Made by a program: the position numbers and the translations under genes. Shown here in pieces: positions 1 through 9,531 of a stretch of 64,000 nucleotides of DNA (position 1 is its first letter; each line of letters begins with the position of its first letter). This DNA is from Ferrovibrio terrae. GTDB lineage: Bacteria; Pseudomonadota; Alphaproteobacteria; Ferrovibrionales; Ferrovibrionaceae. The DNA lies in the NCBI RefSeq assembly GCF_007197755.1, contig NZ_CP041636.1, forward strand, positions 186,001-250,000. The letters are read 5' to 3'. The notes under the pieces are model-generated. The model ran no database searches. It saw only the letters and a program-made list of their open reading frames with translations, and was not told the origin of the DNA.

Positions 1-1
1 G

Positions 2-1105
2 GTGGCCAGCGGACGCGCCGACGGCGAAGACCTGTCGAACCGACTGAAGATCGCCACCGGATTGATGGCTGGCGTCGGCTTTGCCATGAAGCCGTATTTC
101 TTGGGAATGCCGCTGTTCGTCGAACTCTACATCGTCAGCCAGGTTTCACTGCGGCGCAGCCTGGCCGATCCGGCACCCTGGGCCGTGCTGGCCGTCTGCG
201 TCGCCCATGCGCTGTTCGCCATCATCGTCACGCCGGAATATTTCACCGTCGCCCTGCCGCTGGCGCGCGCCTTCTACAGCGAAGTCAGCCAGTGGAGCAT
301 GTTCGACCTGGCGCTGAGCGCCAATCTCGGCCCGCCCACCTTCATCCTGCCGCTGCTGGGCATCGCCGCCTTCCTGGCGGTGCGCTCGCATATGGCGCGC
401 ATCATTTTCCTGGCCGGCATCGGCGGGCTCCTCTCGGGCTACGCGCAAGGCAAGGGCTGGCCCTATCACGCACTACCGGCCCAGGCGCTGACCCTGCTGC
501 TGGCCGGCGTAATCATCGCCTATGTGATGGACCATGTGGTCTGGCCCAAGCGCAGCGACAACCGGCCCGCCAGGCTGTTTGCCGCCGCGCTGATGCTGCT
601 GATCTTCTATCAGGAAGGCCTGCACAGCCGACCGTTCTTCAAGCAGCTGGAATACCGTGGCTCGGACCTGCAGCGCCTGATGCATGTCGTGAAAGCCGAG
701 CGCCGCAACGACCGGGTGCTGGTTCTGTCGCCCGGTATCTATCCGCATTTTCCCATGCTGAACTATCTCAACATGAAGATGACCATGCGGTTCGAGAGCA
801 TGTGGCTGTTGCAGGGCGCCTATTCGGACTGCCAGGAGCTGGCGCCGCTGTACAATCCGCCGGAATCGATGAGCCGGGCCGAGGAATTCGTGTTCCGCAG
901 CGTGGCGGAGGATTTCTACAGGAAGAAGCCGTCGCTTCTGATCGTCGACAACGTTCCCGGCATTCCGCGCTGCCAGGGCGAGGCGTTCAATTATCTGGAT
1001 TATTTCTCGCGCAATCCGCTCTTCGCCAAGCGGTTTGAGGATTACGACCGCGCGCTGGACCTCGACCGTTATACGATTTATCGCCGGCGCGACGGTCTCA
1101 AGTAA
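2..1105 (+). CDS. Polytopic membrane protein, GT-C glycosyltransferase-like, 5' partial
   Basis: The reading frame is open to the left edge, so the true start lies outside the window; 367 residues are visible. The first half holds about six hydrophobic segments (roughly residues 14-45, 58-80, 112-128, 132-150, 160-178 and 190-205). The rest is a soluble domain of about 160 residues. A GKGWPYHALPAQ motif sits in a loop between membrane segments, a pattern I associate with GT-C type polyprenol-sugar-dependent glycosyltransferases. That link is an inference from topology and this motif; substrate and partners cannot be told. The gene converges with the SUF operon, whose last stop lies 6 bases further on. 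Confidence 0.6.
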   Translation: MASGRADGEDLSNRLKIATGLMAGVGFAMKPYFLGMPLFVELYIVSQVSLRRSLADPAPWAVLAVCVAHALFAIIVTPEYFTVALPLARAFYSEVSQWSMFDLALSANLGPPTFILPLLGIAAFLAVRSHMARIIFLAGIGGLLSGYAQGKGWPYHALPAQALTLLLAGVIIAYVMDHVVWPKRSDNRPARLFAAALMLLIFYQEGLHSRPFFKQLEYRGSDLQRLMHVVKAERRNDRVLVLSPGIYPHFPMLNYLNMKMTMRFESMWLLQGAYSDCQELAPLYNPPESMSRAEEFVFRSVAEDFYRKKPSLLIVDNVPGIPRCQGEAFNYLDYFSRNPLFAKRFEDYDRALDLDRYTIYRRRDGLK

Positions 1106-1111
1106 CCCAGA

Positions 1112-1483
1112 TCAGACGTGGAAGCTTTCGCCGCAGCCGCAGCGGCCCTTCTCGTTGGGATTGCGGAAGACGAAGCCGGATTGCAGCTTGTCTTCTTCCC
1201 AGTCGATCTCGGTGCCGAAGATATACATCTGCGCCTTCGGCTCGATCAGAACCGTGACGCCCTTATCCTCGACCACCTCGTCGAACTTTTGCTTCTCGGT
1301 GGCATACTGGATGTCATACGAGAAGCCCGAGCAGCCCTTGGTCTTGATCGCGATGCGCAGGCCGATCACCGGCTTGTCCGACTGCGCGATCAGCGTACGT
1401 ACACGCTCCGCCGCCGCGTCGGTCAGCGTAACCGGCTTGAAAGCCGGACGGGCCGCTGCTGTCGTGGTTTCGGTCGTCGTCAT
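1112..1483 (-). CDS. sufA: A-type iron-sulfur carrier, SufA/HesB family
   Basis: A-type carriers accept Fe-S clusters from the SufBCD scaffold and hand them to client apoproteins in the cytoplasm. The 123-residue protein keeps all three family cysteines: one in the KGCSGFSY segment (Cys51) and two in the C-terminal CGCGESF motif (Cys115 and Cys117). I start at the ATG at 1483, not the GTG one codon upstream, because this ATG overlaps the sufT stop as TGATG, the same coupling seen at the sufS-sufT junction. It is the last gene of the operon. ErpA or IscA names are possible, but the SUF context favours sufA. Confidence 0.9.
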   Translation of the reverse strand: MTTTETTTAAARPAFKPVTLTDAAAERVRTLIAQSDKPVIGLRIAIKTKGCSGFSYDIQYATEKQKFDEVVEDKGVTVLIEPKAQMYIFGTEIDWEEDKLQSGFVFRNPNEKGRCGCGESFHV

Positions 1484-1842
1484 CACATCACACCCAGTTC
1501 AAGCCGGGCCGCCTCGGACATATGCTCCGGGCCCCACGGCGGATCCCAAACGACATCAATGGTCACCTCGCCGACACCGGGGATGGAGCGGGTCTTCTGC
1601 TCCACCTCGGCAGGCATCGACTGGGCGGCCGGACAGTTCGGCGAGGTCAGGGTCATGTCGATCTGGACATCCCGGGCCTCGTTTACGTCTACCTTGTATA
1701 TAAGGCCCAATTCGTAAATGTTAACCGGAATCTCGGGGTCGAAGACGGTCTTGATCGTCTCGATCACCTGGTCGCGCAGCTCGTCATGGCCGGCAGCGCC
1801 GCCTGCCGGGGGGTTCTGATCAATTTCTTCAGGCGCCGACAT
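1483..1842 (-). CDS. sufT: SUF system protein SufT (MIP18/DUF59 domain)
   Basis: SufT proteins are small MIP18-fold factors that help Fe-S cluster maturation, especially under high demand. The 119-residue product consists almost only of the domain: DPEIPVNIYELGLIY at about 35-49, TSPNCPA with the conserved cysteine (Cys70), and a DPPWGPEHMS stretch near the C-terminus. A longer frame reaches 1974, but its extra residues lie inside sufS and look like out-of-frame translation. The ATG at 1842 overlaps the sufS stop as TGATG. A separate MIP18 domain occurs at the N-terminus of the Mrp protein at 40297-41475. Confidence 0.9.
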   Translation of the reverse strand: MSAPEEIDQNPPAGGAAGHDELRDQVIETIKTVFDPEIPVNIYELGLIYKVDVNEARDVQIDMTLTSPNCPAAQSMPAEVEQKTRSIPGVGEVTIDVVWDPPWGPEHMSEAARLELGVM

Positions 1843-3089
1843 CAGCCAAAAATCTCCCTGACCCGCTTCAGGCCGGCGCACAGCGCATCGATTTCGGCCC
1901 GCGTATTGTACATCCCGAAACTGGCCCGCACCGTGGCCTGCACTCCCATCCGCTCCATCAGGGGATGGGCGCAATGCTGGCCGACCCGGACCGCAATTCC
2001 CTCGCGATCAAGGATAGTGCCGATATCGTGCGGGTGAATGCCCTCCAGCACAAAAGACATCACGCCGGCCTTGTGCGCGGCCGTACCGATCAGGCGCAGC
2101 GAATTGACCGCCGACAGCTTCTCAGTGGCATAAGCGGTCAGGTCGGCTTCATGGGCGGCAATCGCCTCCAGCCCAACGGAGTTCACATAGTCGATGGCGG
2201 CACCCAGCCCCACGGCTTCCACGAAGGCCGGCGTGCCGGCCTCGAAACGGTGCGGAATGTCGTTGTATTCAGTCTTCTCGAAACTGACCGACAGGATCAT
2301 GTCGCCACCGCCCTGCCAGGGCGGCATGCCTTCCAGGATCTCGGCCTTGGCATAGAGCACGCCGATGCCGGTCGGGCCGTAAAGCTTATGCCCGGTGAAA
2401 ACGTAGAAATCGGCATTCAGCGCCTTCACGTCGACCTGCATATGCTGCACGGCCTGACTGCCGTCGATCAGCACTTTCGCGCCCTTTTCATGGGCGACGC
2501 GGATCATCTCGGCCACCGGCAGGATGGTGCCCAGCGTATTGGACACATGCGCCGCGGCAATCAGTTTGGTTTTCGGCCCGATCAGCTTGACGAATTCATC
2601 CCAGACCAGTTCGCCGCTGTCGCTGATCGGCGCGACCTTCAGCTTCACGCCATAGCGCTCGCCCAGAATCTGCCAGGGCACGATATTGGCGTGATGCTCC
2701 AGATGCGTGATCAGCACCTCGTCCCCGGCCTTCAGATTCTTCCAGCCCCAGCTATGGGCGACCAGATTGACGGCTTCGGTGGCGTTGCGGGTGAAGACGA
2801 CCTCGCGGGTGTCTTTCACGCCGATGAAATGCGCGACTTTCTCGCGCGCCTTCTCGTATTCGTCGGTGGCCAGCTGGCTCAGCTGGTAGATGCCGCGATG
2901 CACATTGGCATAGGTATGCTCGTACATCCGCGTCATCGCCTCGATCACCTGGCGCGGCTTCTGGGCGCTGGCGCCGCTGTCGAGGAAGACCAGCGGTTTG
3001 CCATGCACCTTCTCGGACAGGATCGGGAAATCGGCGCGCACGCGCTCGACATCGAAAGCCGGGGCGGACTGTTTCGGGAGCGCACTCAT
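1842..3089 (-). CDS. sufS: Cysteine desulfurase SufS
   Basis: PLP-dependent enzyme that converts cysteine to alanine and supplies persulfide sulfur to SufBCD. At 415 residues it has the normal length for class II desulfurases. The PLP lysine is Lys235 in FTGHKLYGPTG, the cofactor-stacking histidines are in THLEHHAN (about 128-135), and the catalytic cysteine is Cys373 in RVGQHCAHP. The start overlaps the sufD stop as ATGA. No SufE or SufU sulfurtransferase partner is encoded in this operon, so the partner must lie elsewhere or be dispensable. Confidence 0.95.
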   Translation of the reverse strand: MSALPKQSAPAFDVERVRADFPILSEKVHGKPLVFLDSGASAQKPRQVIEAMTRMYEHTYANVHRGIYQLSQLATDEYEKAREKVAHFIGVKDTREVVFTRNATEAVNLVAHSWGWKNLKAGDEVLITHLEHHANIVPWQILGERYGVKLKVAPISDSGELVWDEFVKLIGPKTKLIAAAHVSNTLGTILPVAEMIRVAHEKGAKVLIDGSQAVQHMQVDVKALNADFYVFTGHKLYGPTGIGVLYAKAEILEGMPPWQGGGDMILSVSFEKTEYNDIPHRFEAGTPAFVEAVGLGAAIDYVNSVGLEAIAAHEADLTAYATEKLSAVNSLRLIGTAAHKAGVMSFVLEGIHPHDIGTILDREGIAVRVGQHCAHPLMERMGVQATVRASFGMYNTRAEIDALCAGLKRVREIFG

Positions 3090-4399
3090 GCCTTGCCCCC
3101 CTTTTCGCTATTGGCGGCCAGCCAGCCTTCGACAAAGGCTTCGACATGATCGCGCAACGCGCCCTCCGGCGCGGCACTCACGACCTCATAGGCAAAGCCG
3201 CTGAGCAGCAGACGGCGCGCTTCGGCCACCGGGATGCCACGCGCCTGCATGTAGAACAGCTGCTGCGCATCCACGTCGCCGATGGAGGCGCCATGGCTGC
3301 ATTTCACGTCGTCGGCGAGGATTTCCAGCTCCGGTTTGGTATCGATCTGCGCCCGGTCGGCCAGCAGCAGGGTGCGGCTCAACTGCTGCGCATCGGTCTT
3401 CTGCGCCTGTGGCGCGACACGGATACCGCCCTGGAACACCGCATGACCATGGTCGTCGACCACATGCTTGAACAGCTGGTTGCTGCTGCAGTCGGGCACG
3501 GCATGATGCAGGAACAATGTGTGGTCGAGATGCGCGGCACCATGCGCCAGCACCAGACCCTGGATATCGGCCTTCGCATCGCGGCCGACAAACTCGACAT
3601 GCAGTTCGTGGCGCGCCAGCGCTGCACCGCCCTGCACCGAGACATGGGTATAGCGCGCACCAGCGCCGATCGACACGCGGCCAAGGGCGGCGTGATAAGC
3701 CGCGTCATGCTCGGCCTGCAGGCGGATATGGGTGAGCCTGGCGCCCGCACCGACCGCGACATGGGCATAGACATTGGTCCAGCCGGCAGCAGACGCACCG
3801 CCATCGCGATAGCTTTCCAGCACGGTGGCTTCGGCCTTGGCGCCGAGACGGATCAGGTGACGGAGATTGACCAGCGCCGGCACACCGAAGCTGACGATCT
3901 CGACCGGCTTGTCCAGCGTGACACCATCTTGCAGCAGCAGCACGACACCGTCGCTGGCCAGCGCCGCATTCAACTCGCTGAGCGAAACCTCGCGCCCGTC
4001 GCCGGCAGCAGCCAGTGCATCCTTGAGGGCATCGCCGGCCGCGCTCAGCGGTGCCAGCGTGGCCCCCTTGGGCAGCGCGCCGATCTTCGAGGCCGCGGCA
4101 TCGAAGCGGCCGTTGACGAAGACCAGCCGGTGGCTGTCGACGTTCAGCGCGGTGGCCTTCAGCCGCACCGGATCGACGCTGCCGTCATTGGCGGGCAATG
4201 ACCAGACCTGGCGCTCCAGCGCATTCAAGCCGGTGAATTTCCAGCTTTCCAGCTTGTGGTTCGGCAGGCCGAGACGCTGAAACGCCTCGATGGCAGCCTT
4301 GCGGCGTGCCGCCACGGCGGCATCTTTGGCGCCAGGCAAACTGCCGGCCGTCGCCTCGAAGGCGCCAGCAAGATGTTCAGTGAAGGGCAAAGCGGACAT
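3086..4399 (-). CDS. sufD: Fe-S cluster assembly protein SufD
   Basis: SufD pairs with SufB and the ATPase SufC to form the SufBC2D scaffold on which new Fe-S clusters are built. The 437-residue protein has a variable helical N-terminus, a long beta-helical core and the family C-terminal segment QARGIPVAEARRLLLSGFAY (about 390-410). The C-terminal region is clearly homologous to that of SufB encoded two genes upstream. It follows sufC by 12 bases and overlaps sufS by 4. N-terminal divergence is normal for SufD. Confidence 0.93.
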   Translation of the reverse strand: MSALPFTEHLAGAFEATAGSLPGAKDAAVAARRKAAIEAFQRLGLPNHKLESWKFTGLNALERQVWSLPANDGSVDPVRLKATALNVDSHRLVFVNGRFDAAASKIGALPKGATLAPLSAAGDALKDALAAAGDGREVSLSELNAALASDGVVLLLQDGVTLDKPVEIVSFGVPALVNLRHLIRLGAKAEATVLESYRDGGASAAGWTNVYAHVAVGAGARLTHIRLQAEHDAAYHAALGRVSIGAGARYTHVSVQGGAALARHELHVEFVGRDAKADIQGLVLAHGAAHLDHTLFLHHAVPDCSSNQLFKHVVDDHGHAVFQGGIRVAPQAQKTDAQQLSRTLLLADRAQIDTKPELEILADDVKCSHGASIGDVDAQQLFYMQARGIPVAEARRLLLSGFAYEVVSAAPEGALRDHVEAFVEGWLAANSEKGGKA

Positions 4400-4411
4400 G
4401 ATCAGTTTGCC

Positions 4412-5161
<750 letters not shown>

Positions 5162-5185
5162 GGGGGCAATCCTTGGAGGTAATCT

Positions 5186-6643
5186 TTAACCGACCGAGCC
5201 TTCGAGGCTGACACCGAGCAGCTTCTGGGCTTCGACGGCGAACTCCATCGGCAGTTTCTGCAGCACTTCCTTGCAGAAGCCATTCACGATGGTGGAGACG
5301 GCATCTTCCTCGGACAGGCCGCGCTGGCGGCAGTAGAACAGCTGATCGTCGGAAATGCGCGAGGTGGTGGCTTCATGCTCCACCTTGGCGGAGCGGTTCT
5401 TCACTTCGATATAGGGCACGGTATGGCCGCCGCAGCGGTCGCCGATCAGAAGGCTGTCGCACTGCGAATAGTTGCGCGCGCCGGCCGCGCCCGGCATCAC
5501 GCGCACCAGGCCGCGATAGGTATTCTGCGCACGGCCGGCCGAAATGCCCTTGGAGATGATCGTGGACTTCGAATTCTTGCCCATATGAATCATCTTGGTG
5601 CCGGTATCGGCCTGCTGGGCATTGTTCGCCACCGCGACCGAGTAGAACTCGCCAACCGAGTCATCGCCCTGCAGGATCACGCTGGGATATTTCCAGGTGA
5701 TCGCCGAACCGGTTTCCACCTGGGTCCAGCTGATCTTCGACCGCGCACCACGGCAGGCGCCGCGCTTGGTGACGAAATTGTAGATGCCACCCTTGCCGTT
5801 CTTGTCGCCCGGATACCAGTTCTGCACGGTCGCGTAGCGGATTTCGGCATCTTCCATCGCCACCAGTTCGACCACGGCGGCATGCAGTTGGTTATCATCG
5901 CGCATCGGCGCGGTGCAGCCTTCCAGATACGAGACGTAGGCGCCCTTGTCGCAGATCAGCAGCGTGCGCTCGAACTGGCCGGTCTTGGCCTCGTTGATGC
6001 GGAAATAGGTGCTAAGCTCCATCGGACAGCGCACGCCCGGCGGTATGTAAACGAACGAGCCATCCGAGAAGACGGCGGAGTTGAGCGTGGCATAGAAGTT
6101 GTCGGTCACCGGCACAACCGAGCCGAGATACTTCTGCACCAGTTCGGGATGCTCGCGCACGGCTTCCGACATCGAGCAGAAGATGATGCCCATGTCCTTC
6201 AGCTTGCCCTTGAAGGTCGTGGCGACCGACACGCTGTCGAACACGGCATCGACCGCGACGCCCGCGAGGATTTCGCGTTCCTTCAGCGGAATGCCGAGCT
6301 TCTCGTAGGTGGCGAGCAGTTCAGGATCGACCTCGTCGAGGCTTTTCAGCTTCTTCTTCGGCGCGGAATAGTAATGGATGTCCTGGAAGTCGATCTCGGG
6401 ATAGCTGACCTTGGCCCAGCCCGGCTCGCCCTTTTCCTTGGCCATGCGCAACCAGGACTTATAGGCGCGCAGGCGCCAGTCCAGCATCCACTGCGGCTCG
6501 CCCTTCTTGGCCGAGATGAAGCGGACGGTGTCTTCGCTCAGGCCCTTGGGCAGCAGCTCGGATTCAATGTCGGTGACAAAGCCGTACTTGTATTCGCCGG
6601 CGAGGCCTTCAACGGTTTCGATGGTTTGCGCATTGGCAGCCAT
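5186..6643 (-). CDS. sufB: Fe-S cluster assembly protein SufB
   Basis: SufB is the main scaffold subunit that receives sulfur from SufS and builds the cluster. The protein is 485 residues from the chosen start. Family segments include [31 protein letters not shown], and a C-terminal [20 protein letters not shown] block. A longer frame reaches 6694, but it runs back over the end of the regulator gene. The ATG at 6643 ([10 protein letters not shown]) has GGAG about 11 bases upstream and leaves a 22-base gap after the regulator, as expected for one transcript. Confidence 0.95.
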   Translation of the reverse strand: MAANAQTIETVEGLAGEYKYGFVTDIESELLPKGLSEDTVRFISAKKGEPQWMLDWRLRAYKSWLRMAKEKGEPGWAKVSYPEIDFQDIHYYSAPKKKLKSLDEVDPELLATYEKLGIPLKEREILAGVAVDAVFDSVSVATTFKGKLKDMGIIFCSMSEAVREHPELVQKYLGSVVPVTDNFYATLNSAVFSDGSFVYIPPGVRCPMELSTYFRINEAKTGQFERTLLICDKGAYVSYLEGCTAPMRDDNQLHAAVVELVAMEDAEIRYATVQNWYPGDKNGKGGIYNFVTKRGACRGARSKISWTQVETGSAITWKYPSVILQGDDSVGEFYSVAVANNAQQADTGTKMIHMGKNSKSTIISKGISAGRAQNTYRGLVRVMPGAAGARNYSQCDSLLIGDRCGGHTVPYIEVKNRSAKVEHEATTSRISDDQLFYCRQRGLSEEDAVSTIVNGFCKEVLQKLPMEFAVEAQKLLGVSLEGSVG

Positions 6644-6665
6644 GGGGCTTGGCTCCGGACTGAAT

Positions 6666-7130
6666 TTAAGCGTTGGGCGGCGGCGCGGCCGCACGGGTCG
6701 GCAGCGGGCCGAAGAAGTCGTAGGTGGGACGCGCCAGTTCGGCCAGCGTCACGCCTTCCAGCGCGCTGCGGATGGCGGTGTTGATGCGGTTGATGCCGCG
6801 GCGCGACACGCACAGATTCTCGCGGTCGCAGGCGCTGGGCTGCTGATGGTCGGAACACTGGGTCAGCGCGATCGGGCCATCCAGCGCCGTAATGATGGCG
6901 GCAACGGTGGTTTCTTCCGGCGCGGCCGCCAGACGGTAGCCGCCGCGCGCGCCGCGCTGCGAGGCCAGCAGGCCGTTCTTGGCCAGCTTGGCCATGATCT
7001 TGGCCACGGTCGGCCCCGGCAGGCCGGTGGCCTGGGCGGCATCGGCGGCGTTGTGCACCCCGACCGGATCGGCGGCAACATGGGCCATGACCATGACGCC
7101 GTAATCGGCCAGGCGGCTCAGGCGCAACAT
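6666..7130 (-). CDS. Rrf2-family Fe-S-sensing regulator of the SUF operon
   Basis: A 154-residue Rrf2-type winged-helix regulator, related to IscR and to the SUF regulators of proteobacteria. The N-terminal helix-turn-helix runs [15 protein letters not shown] through about residue 70, including a typical RGARGGYRL wing. Three cysteines that could bind a cluster are Cys92, Cys101 and Cys107 (C-x8-C-x5-C). The start at 7130 is chosen because family members begin exactly with ML+LS+LADY; the frame extends to 7199 but would then cover the operator. It heads the suf operon and most likely autoregulates through the palindrome at 7157-7173. Repression by the cluster-loaded form is inferred from relatives. 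Confidence 0.9.
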   Translation of the reverse strand: MLRLSRLADYGVMVMAHVAADPVGVHNAADAAQATGLPGPTVAKIMAKLAKNGLLASQRGARGGYRLAAAPEETTVAAIITALDGPIALTQCSDHQQPSACDRENLCVSRRGINRINTAIRSALEGVTLAELARPTYDFFGPLPTRAAAPPPNA

Positions 7131-7156
7131 GTTGCAAATCCTTCGCAATTGCAATT

Positions 7157-7173
7157 CGGACCGATATAGTCCG
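7157..7173 (-). promoter_or_regulatory. Palindromic operator resembling an IscR type 1 site
   Basis: A 17-base inverted repeat, read on the minus strand as CGGACTATATCGGTCCG, lies 27 bases upstream of the Rrf2 regulator start. The core GACT-ATATC-GGTC matches the IscR type 1 pattern GACT-R-WWW-Y-AGTC at 12 of 13 positions. Its TATATC could itself be the -10 element, so a bound repressor would block the promoter. Confidence 0.65.
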
Positions 7174-7194
7174 ATTTGTCGGGCGGCAAATAAG

Positions 7195-7210
7195 ACCAAA
7201 TCGGTATGGT
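7195..7210 (-). promoter_or_regulatory. Possible second, weaker operator half-site pair
   Basis: A second imperfect inverted repeat, ACCA...TGGT around AATCGGTA, lies upstream of the main palindrome, in the spacer between a TTGCAA-like -35 (7211-7216) and a TTATTT-like -10. It shares the TCGGT core with the first site. It could be a second regulator site or chance; no other support. Confidence 0.25.
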
Positions 7211-7311
7211 TTGCAAGATGATTTCCGAACCTGGGAAGTCAAGCAGGTTAAACCGGTCTTAAGGGGTTCTGCGGCAATGGTTAATATTGGCATTTCAACC
7301 GGGGACCAGGC

Positions 7312-9018
7312 GTGAATCGGAAGCAGCGGCGGGCGCAGGAAAAAACGGCCGGCAAACAGCCGGTGGGTACCGCTCAGGCCCCGGCGGGCCCGGTGCCGGC
7401 GCCAGAGGTGCAGCGCGAGGCTAATCGCTTCAATGATCAGGCGCTGCAGGCCCATGCCGCCGGCCGCAACGACGAAGCGATCAGCCTGCTGCGCATGGCC
7501 ATCACGCTCAACCCGGGCCAGCCGCTCTACCACAACAATCTCGGCGAACTGCTGCGGATGCAGGGCCTGACCGATCTGGCCATGGCGAGCCAGGACGAGG
7601 CGCTGCGCCTCAACCCCAATTACGCCGAGGCGCACAGCAACCGCGGCAACCTGCTGCGTCAGCTCCAGCGTCGCGAGGAAGCGATTGCCGAATATCGCGC
7701 GGCACTCAGGCTGAAGCCTGACTTTGTCGATGCGCTGAACAATCTGGGGGCGGTGCTGCTCGATCAGGAAGATCACCCCGGCGCCGCCGAGGTGCTGAAG
7801 AAAGCCGTGAAGCTCAATCCCGAGATCGGCATGGCGCAACGCAATCTCGGCATGGCGCTGTCGGCGCTGAACGATCTCAAGGGCGCCGAAGCTGCCTACA
7901 CGGCGAGCCTGACTGCCCGCATCAAGCCGGCCGATGGCGGTGCCGCCGAAACCCATCTGCTGCTGGGCGACATCGCGCGCGCGGGTAACGATCTCGACGG
8001 TGCCATGCAGTGGTATGAGCGTGGCTGGCGCGAACGCCCCGGCTATGGCGAGGCGCATAACCGCTACGCCGTGGCGCTGATGGTGGATGGCCGCTATCGC
8101 GAGGCCTGGCCGCATTTCGAGGCGCGCTGGAGCCTGGCCGAAACCGAGATCGACAAACGTCCGTTCACGCTGCCCTTCTGGAAGGGCGAGGCGCTGGCGC
8201 CGGGCCAGACCCTGCTGCTGTTCACCGAACAGGGCGTCGGTGAATCGCTCGTGCTATGGAGTGTACTGCCCGAGCTGCTGGCCCGCGGCATTACCCCGGT
8301 GATCGAATGCGACCCGCGTATGATCCCGATCCTGCAGCGCAGCTTCCCCGGCATCGAGGCGCATGGCCGCGCCAATCCGCCGCATCCGCGCTTTGCCGCG
8401 GCCGACCTTGCCATGCAGGCAACGCTGTTCGACCTCGCGCGCGTATTCCGTAACTCACCCGCCGACTGCACCGGCGCATTGCCGATCCGCGCCGATGTCA
8501 ATCGCGCTGCCGGCCTCCGTGCGCAATATCAGGACGGCACCAGCCAGCCGCTGGTCGGCATCGCCTGGCACAGCGGCAGCCCCAAACTGGGCGCGCCCAA
8601 GTCGGCCAAGCTGACCGATTTCGCGCCGTTCCTCACCCTGCCCGGCCCGCGCTTCGTCGATCTGCAATACGGCAACCGCGCGGCCGACCGCGACGCCGTG
8701 AAACAGGCGCATGGCGTCGACGTGATCGCCGACGCGGCCATCGACCAGCTGAAGGACCTGGATGCCTTTGCCGCCCAGGTGGCGGCGATGGATGTCGTGG
8801 TCTCCACCAGCAACACCACCGCGCATATGGCGGCTGCGCTGGGCAAACCGACGCTGATCCTGCTGCATCACGGCATCTCGCCGCACTGGTACTGGACCCG
8901 CAACGGCGAGACCACGCCGTGGTATCCGACCGCCCGCCTGCTGCGTCAGCCGAAATCCGGCGACTGGGGCAGCCTGGCGGAAAACGTGGCTGCCGAATTG
9001 AAGCAGCGCTTTTCCTGA
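7312..9018 (+). CDS. TPR protein with C-terminal glycosyltransferase-like domain
   Basis: A 568-residue protein starting at GTG with GGGGA about 7 bases upstream. After a basic N-terminus (MNRKQRRAQ) come about six tetratricopeptide repeats over residues 35-270, each with the usual Gly/Ala/Pro spacing (for example NPNYAEAHSNRGNLLRQLQR). The C-terminal half (about 285-565) has GxG and STSNTTAHMAAALGKPT features of the GT-B fold seen in heptosyltransferase-like and TPR-linked transferases. A role in transferring sugar to a protein or polysaccharide is inferred; the acceptor is unknown. It diverges from the SUF regulator and is followed 14 bases later by a flavin reductase. Confidence 0.75.
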   Translation: MNRKQRRAQEKTAGKQPVGTAQAPAGPVPAPEVQREANRFNDQALQAHAAGRNDEAISLLRMAITLNPGQPLYHNNLGELLRMQGLTDLAMASQDEALRLNPNYAEAHSNRGNLLRQLQRREEAIAEYRAALRLKPDFVDALNNLGAVLLDQEDHPGAAEVLKKAVKLNPEIGMAQRNLGMALSALNDLKGAEAAYTASLTARIKPADGGAAETHLLLGDIARAGNDLDGAMQWYERGWRERPGYGEAHNRYAVALMVDGRYREAWPHFEARWSLAETEIDKRPFTLPFWKGEALAPGQTLLLFTEQGVGESLVLWSVLPELLARGITPVIECDPRMIPILQRSFPGIEAHGRANPPHPRFAAADLAMQATLFDLARVFRNSPADCTGALPIRADVNRAAGLRAQYQDGTSQPLVGIAWHSGSPKLGAPKSAKLTDFAPFLTLPGPRFVDLQYGNRAADRDAVKQAHGVDVIADAAIDQLKDLDAFAAQVAAMDVVVSTSNTTAHMAAALGKPTLILLHHGISPHWYWTRNGETTPWYPTARLLRQPKSGDWGSLAENVAAELKQRFS

Positions 9019-9032
9019 ACTACATCTTGGAC

Positions 9033-9530
9033 ATGACACCCGAGCTCAACAGCGCTTTCAAGGCCGCCATGCGGCGGCTGGCCGCCACCGTCACGGTGCT
9101 CTCCACCACCGCCGAGAATGGCAGCCGCCATGGCATGACCGCCACGGCGGTGACCTCGGTCTCGGCCGATCCGCCGGCGGTGCTGGCCTGCGTCAACCGT
9201 TCGGCGGCGCTGCATGCCCAGCTCGGCCTGGGCCGGCGGCTGTGCATCAACCTGCTGCATTGCAGCCAGCAGCGTCTGTCGGAAGTGTTTGCCGGCGGGA
9301 TGGAAGGCGATATCCGCTTCAACGAGGGCGACTGGCTGAACAATGCCGAGGGCGTGCCCTATCTGGCGGACGCGCAGGCGAATATCTTCTGCGAGATCGA
9401 GGCCCTGCATGCCTATGGCACGCATTCGGTCTGCATCGGGCGGGTGACCAGTGCGGTCTGCCGCGCGGACGTGGCACCGCTGGTCTACCAGGACGGCACC
9501 TACATGTGCACCGGGCCGCTGGTCGAGTAA
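9033..9530 (+). CDS. Flavin reductase family protein (HpaC-like)
   Basis: A 165-residue split-barrel flavin reductase. Family members use NAD(P)H to reduce FMN or FAD for a partner monooxygenase. The N-terminal block FKAAMRRLAATVTVLSTT, the HGMTATAVTSVSADPP segment and the C-terminal Y-QDGTYMC tail are typical. The frame extends to 8919, but the upstream part overlaps the TPR gene; ATG 9033 is the natural start though its ribosome site is weak. No monooxygenase gene is adjacent, so the partner is unknown. Confidence 0.85.
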   Translation: MTPELNSAFKAAMRRLAATVTVLSTTAENGSRHGMTATAVTSVSADPPAVLACVNRSAALHAQLGLGRRLCINLLHCSQQRLSEVFAGGMEGDIRFNEGDWLNNAEGVPYLADAQANIFCEIEALHAYGTHSVCIGRVTSAVCRADVAPLVYQDGTYMCTGPLVE

Positions 9531-9531
9531 A

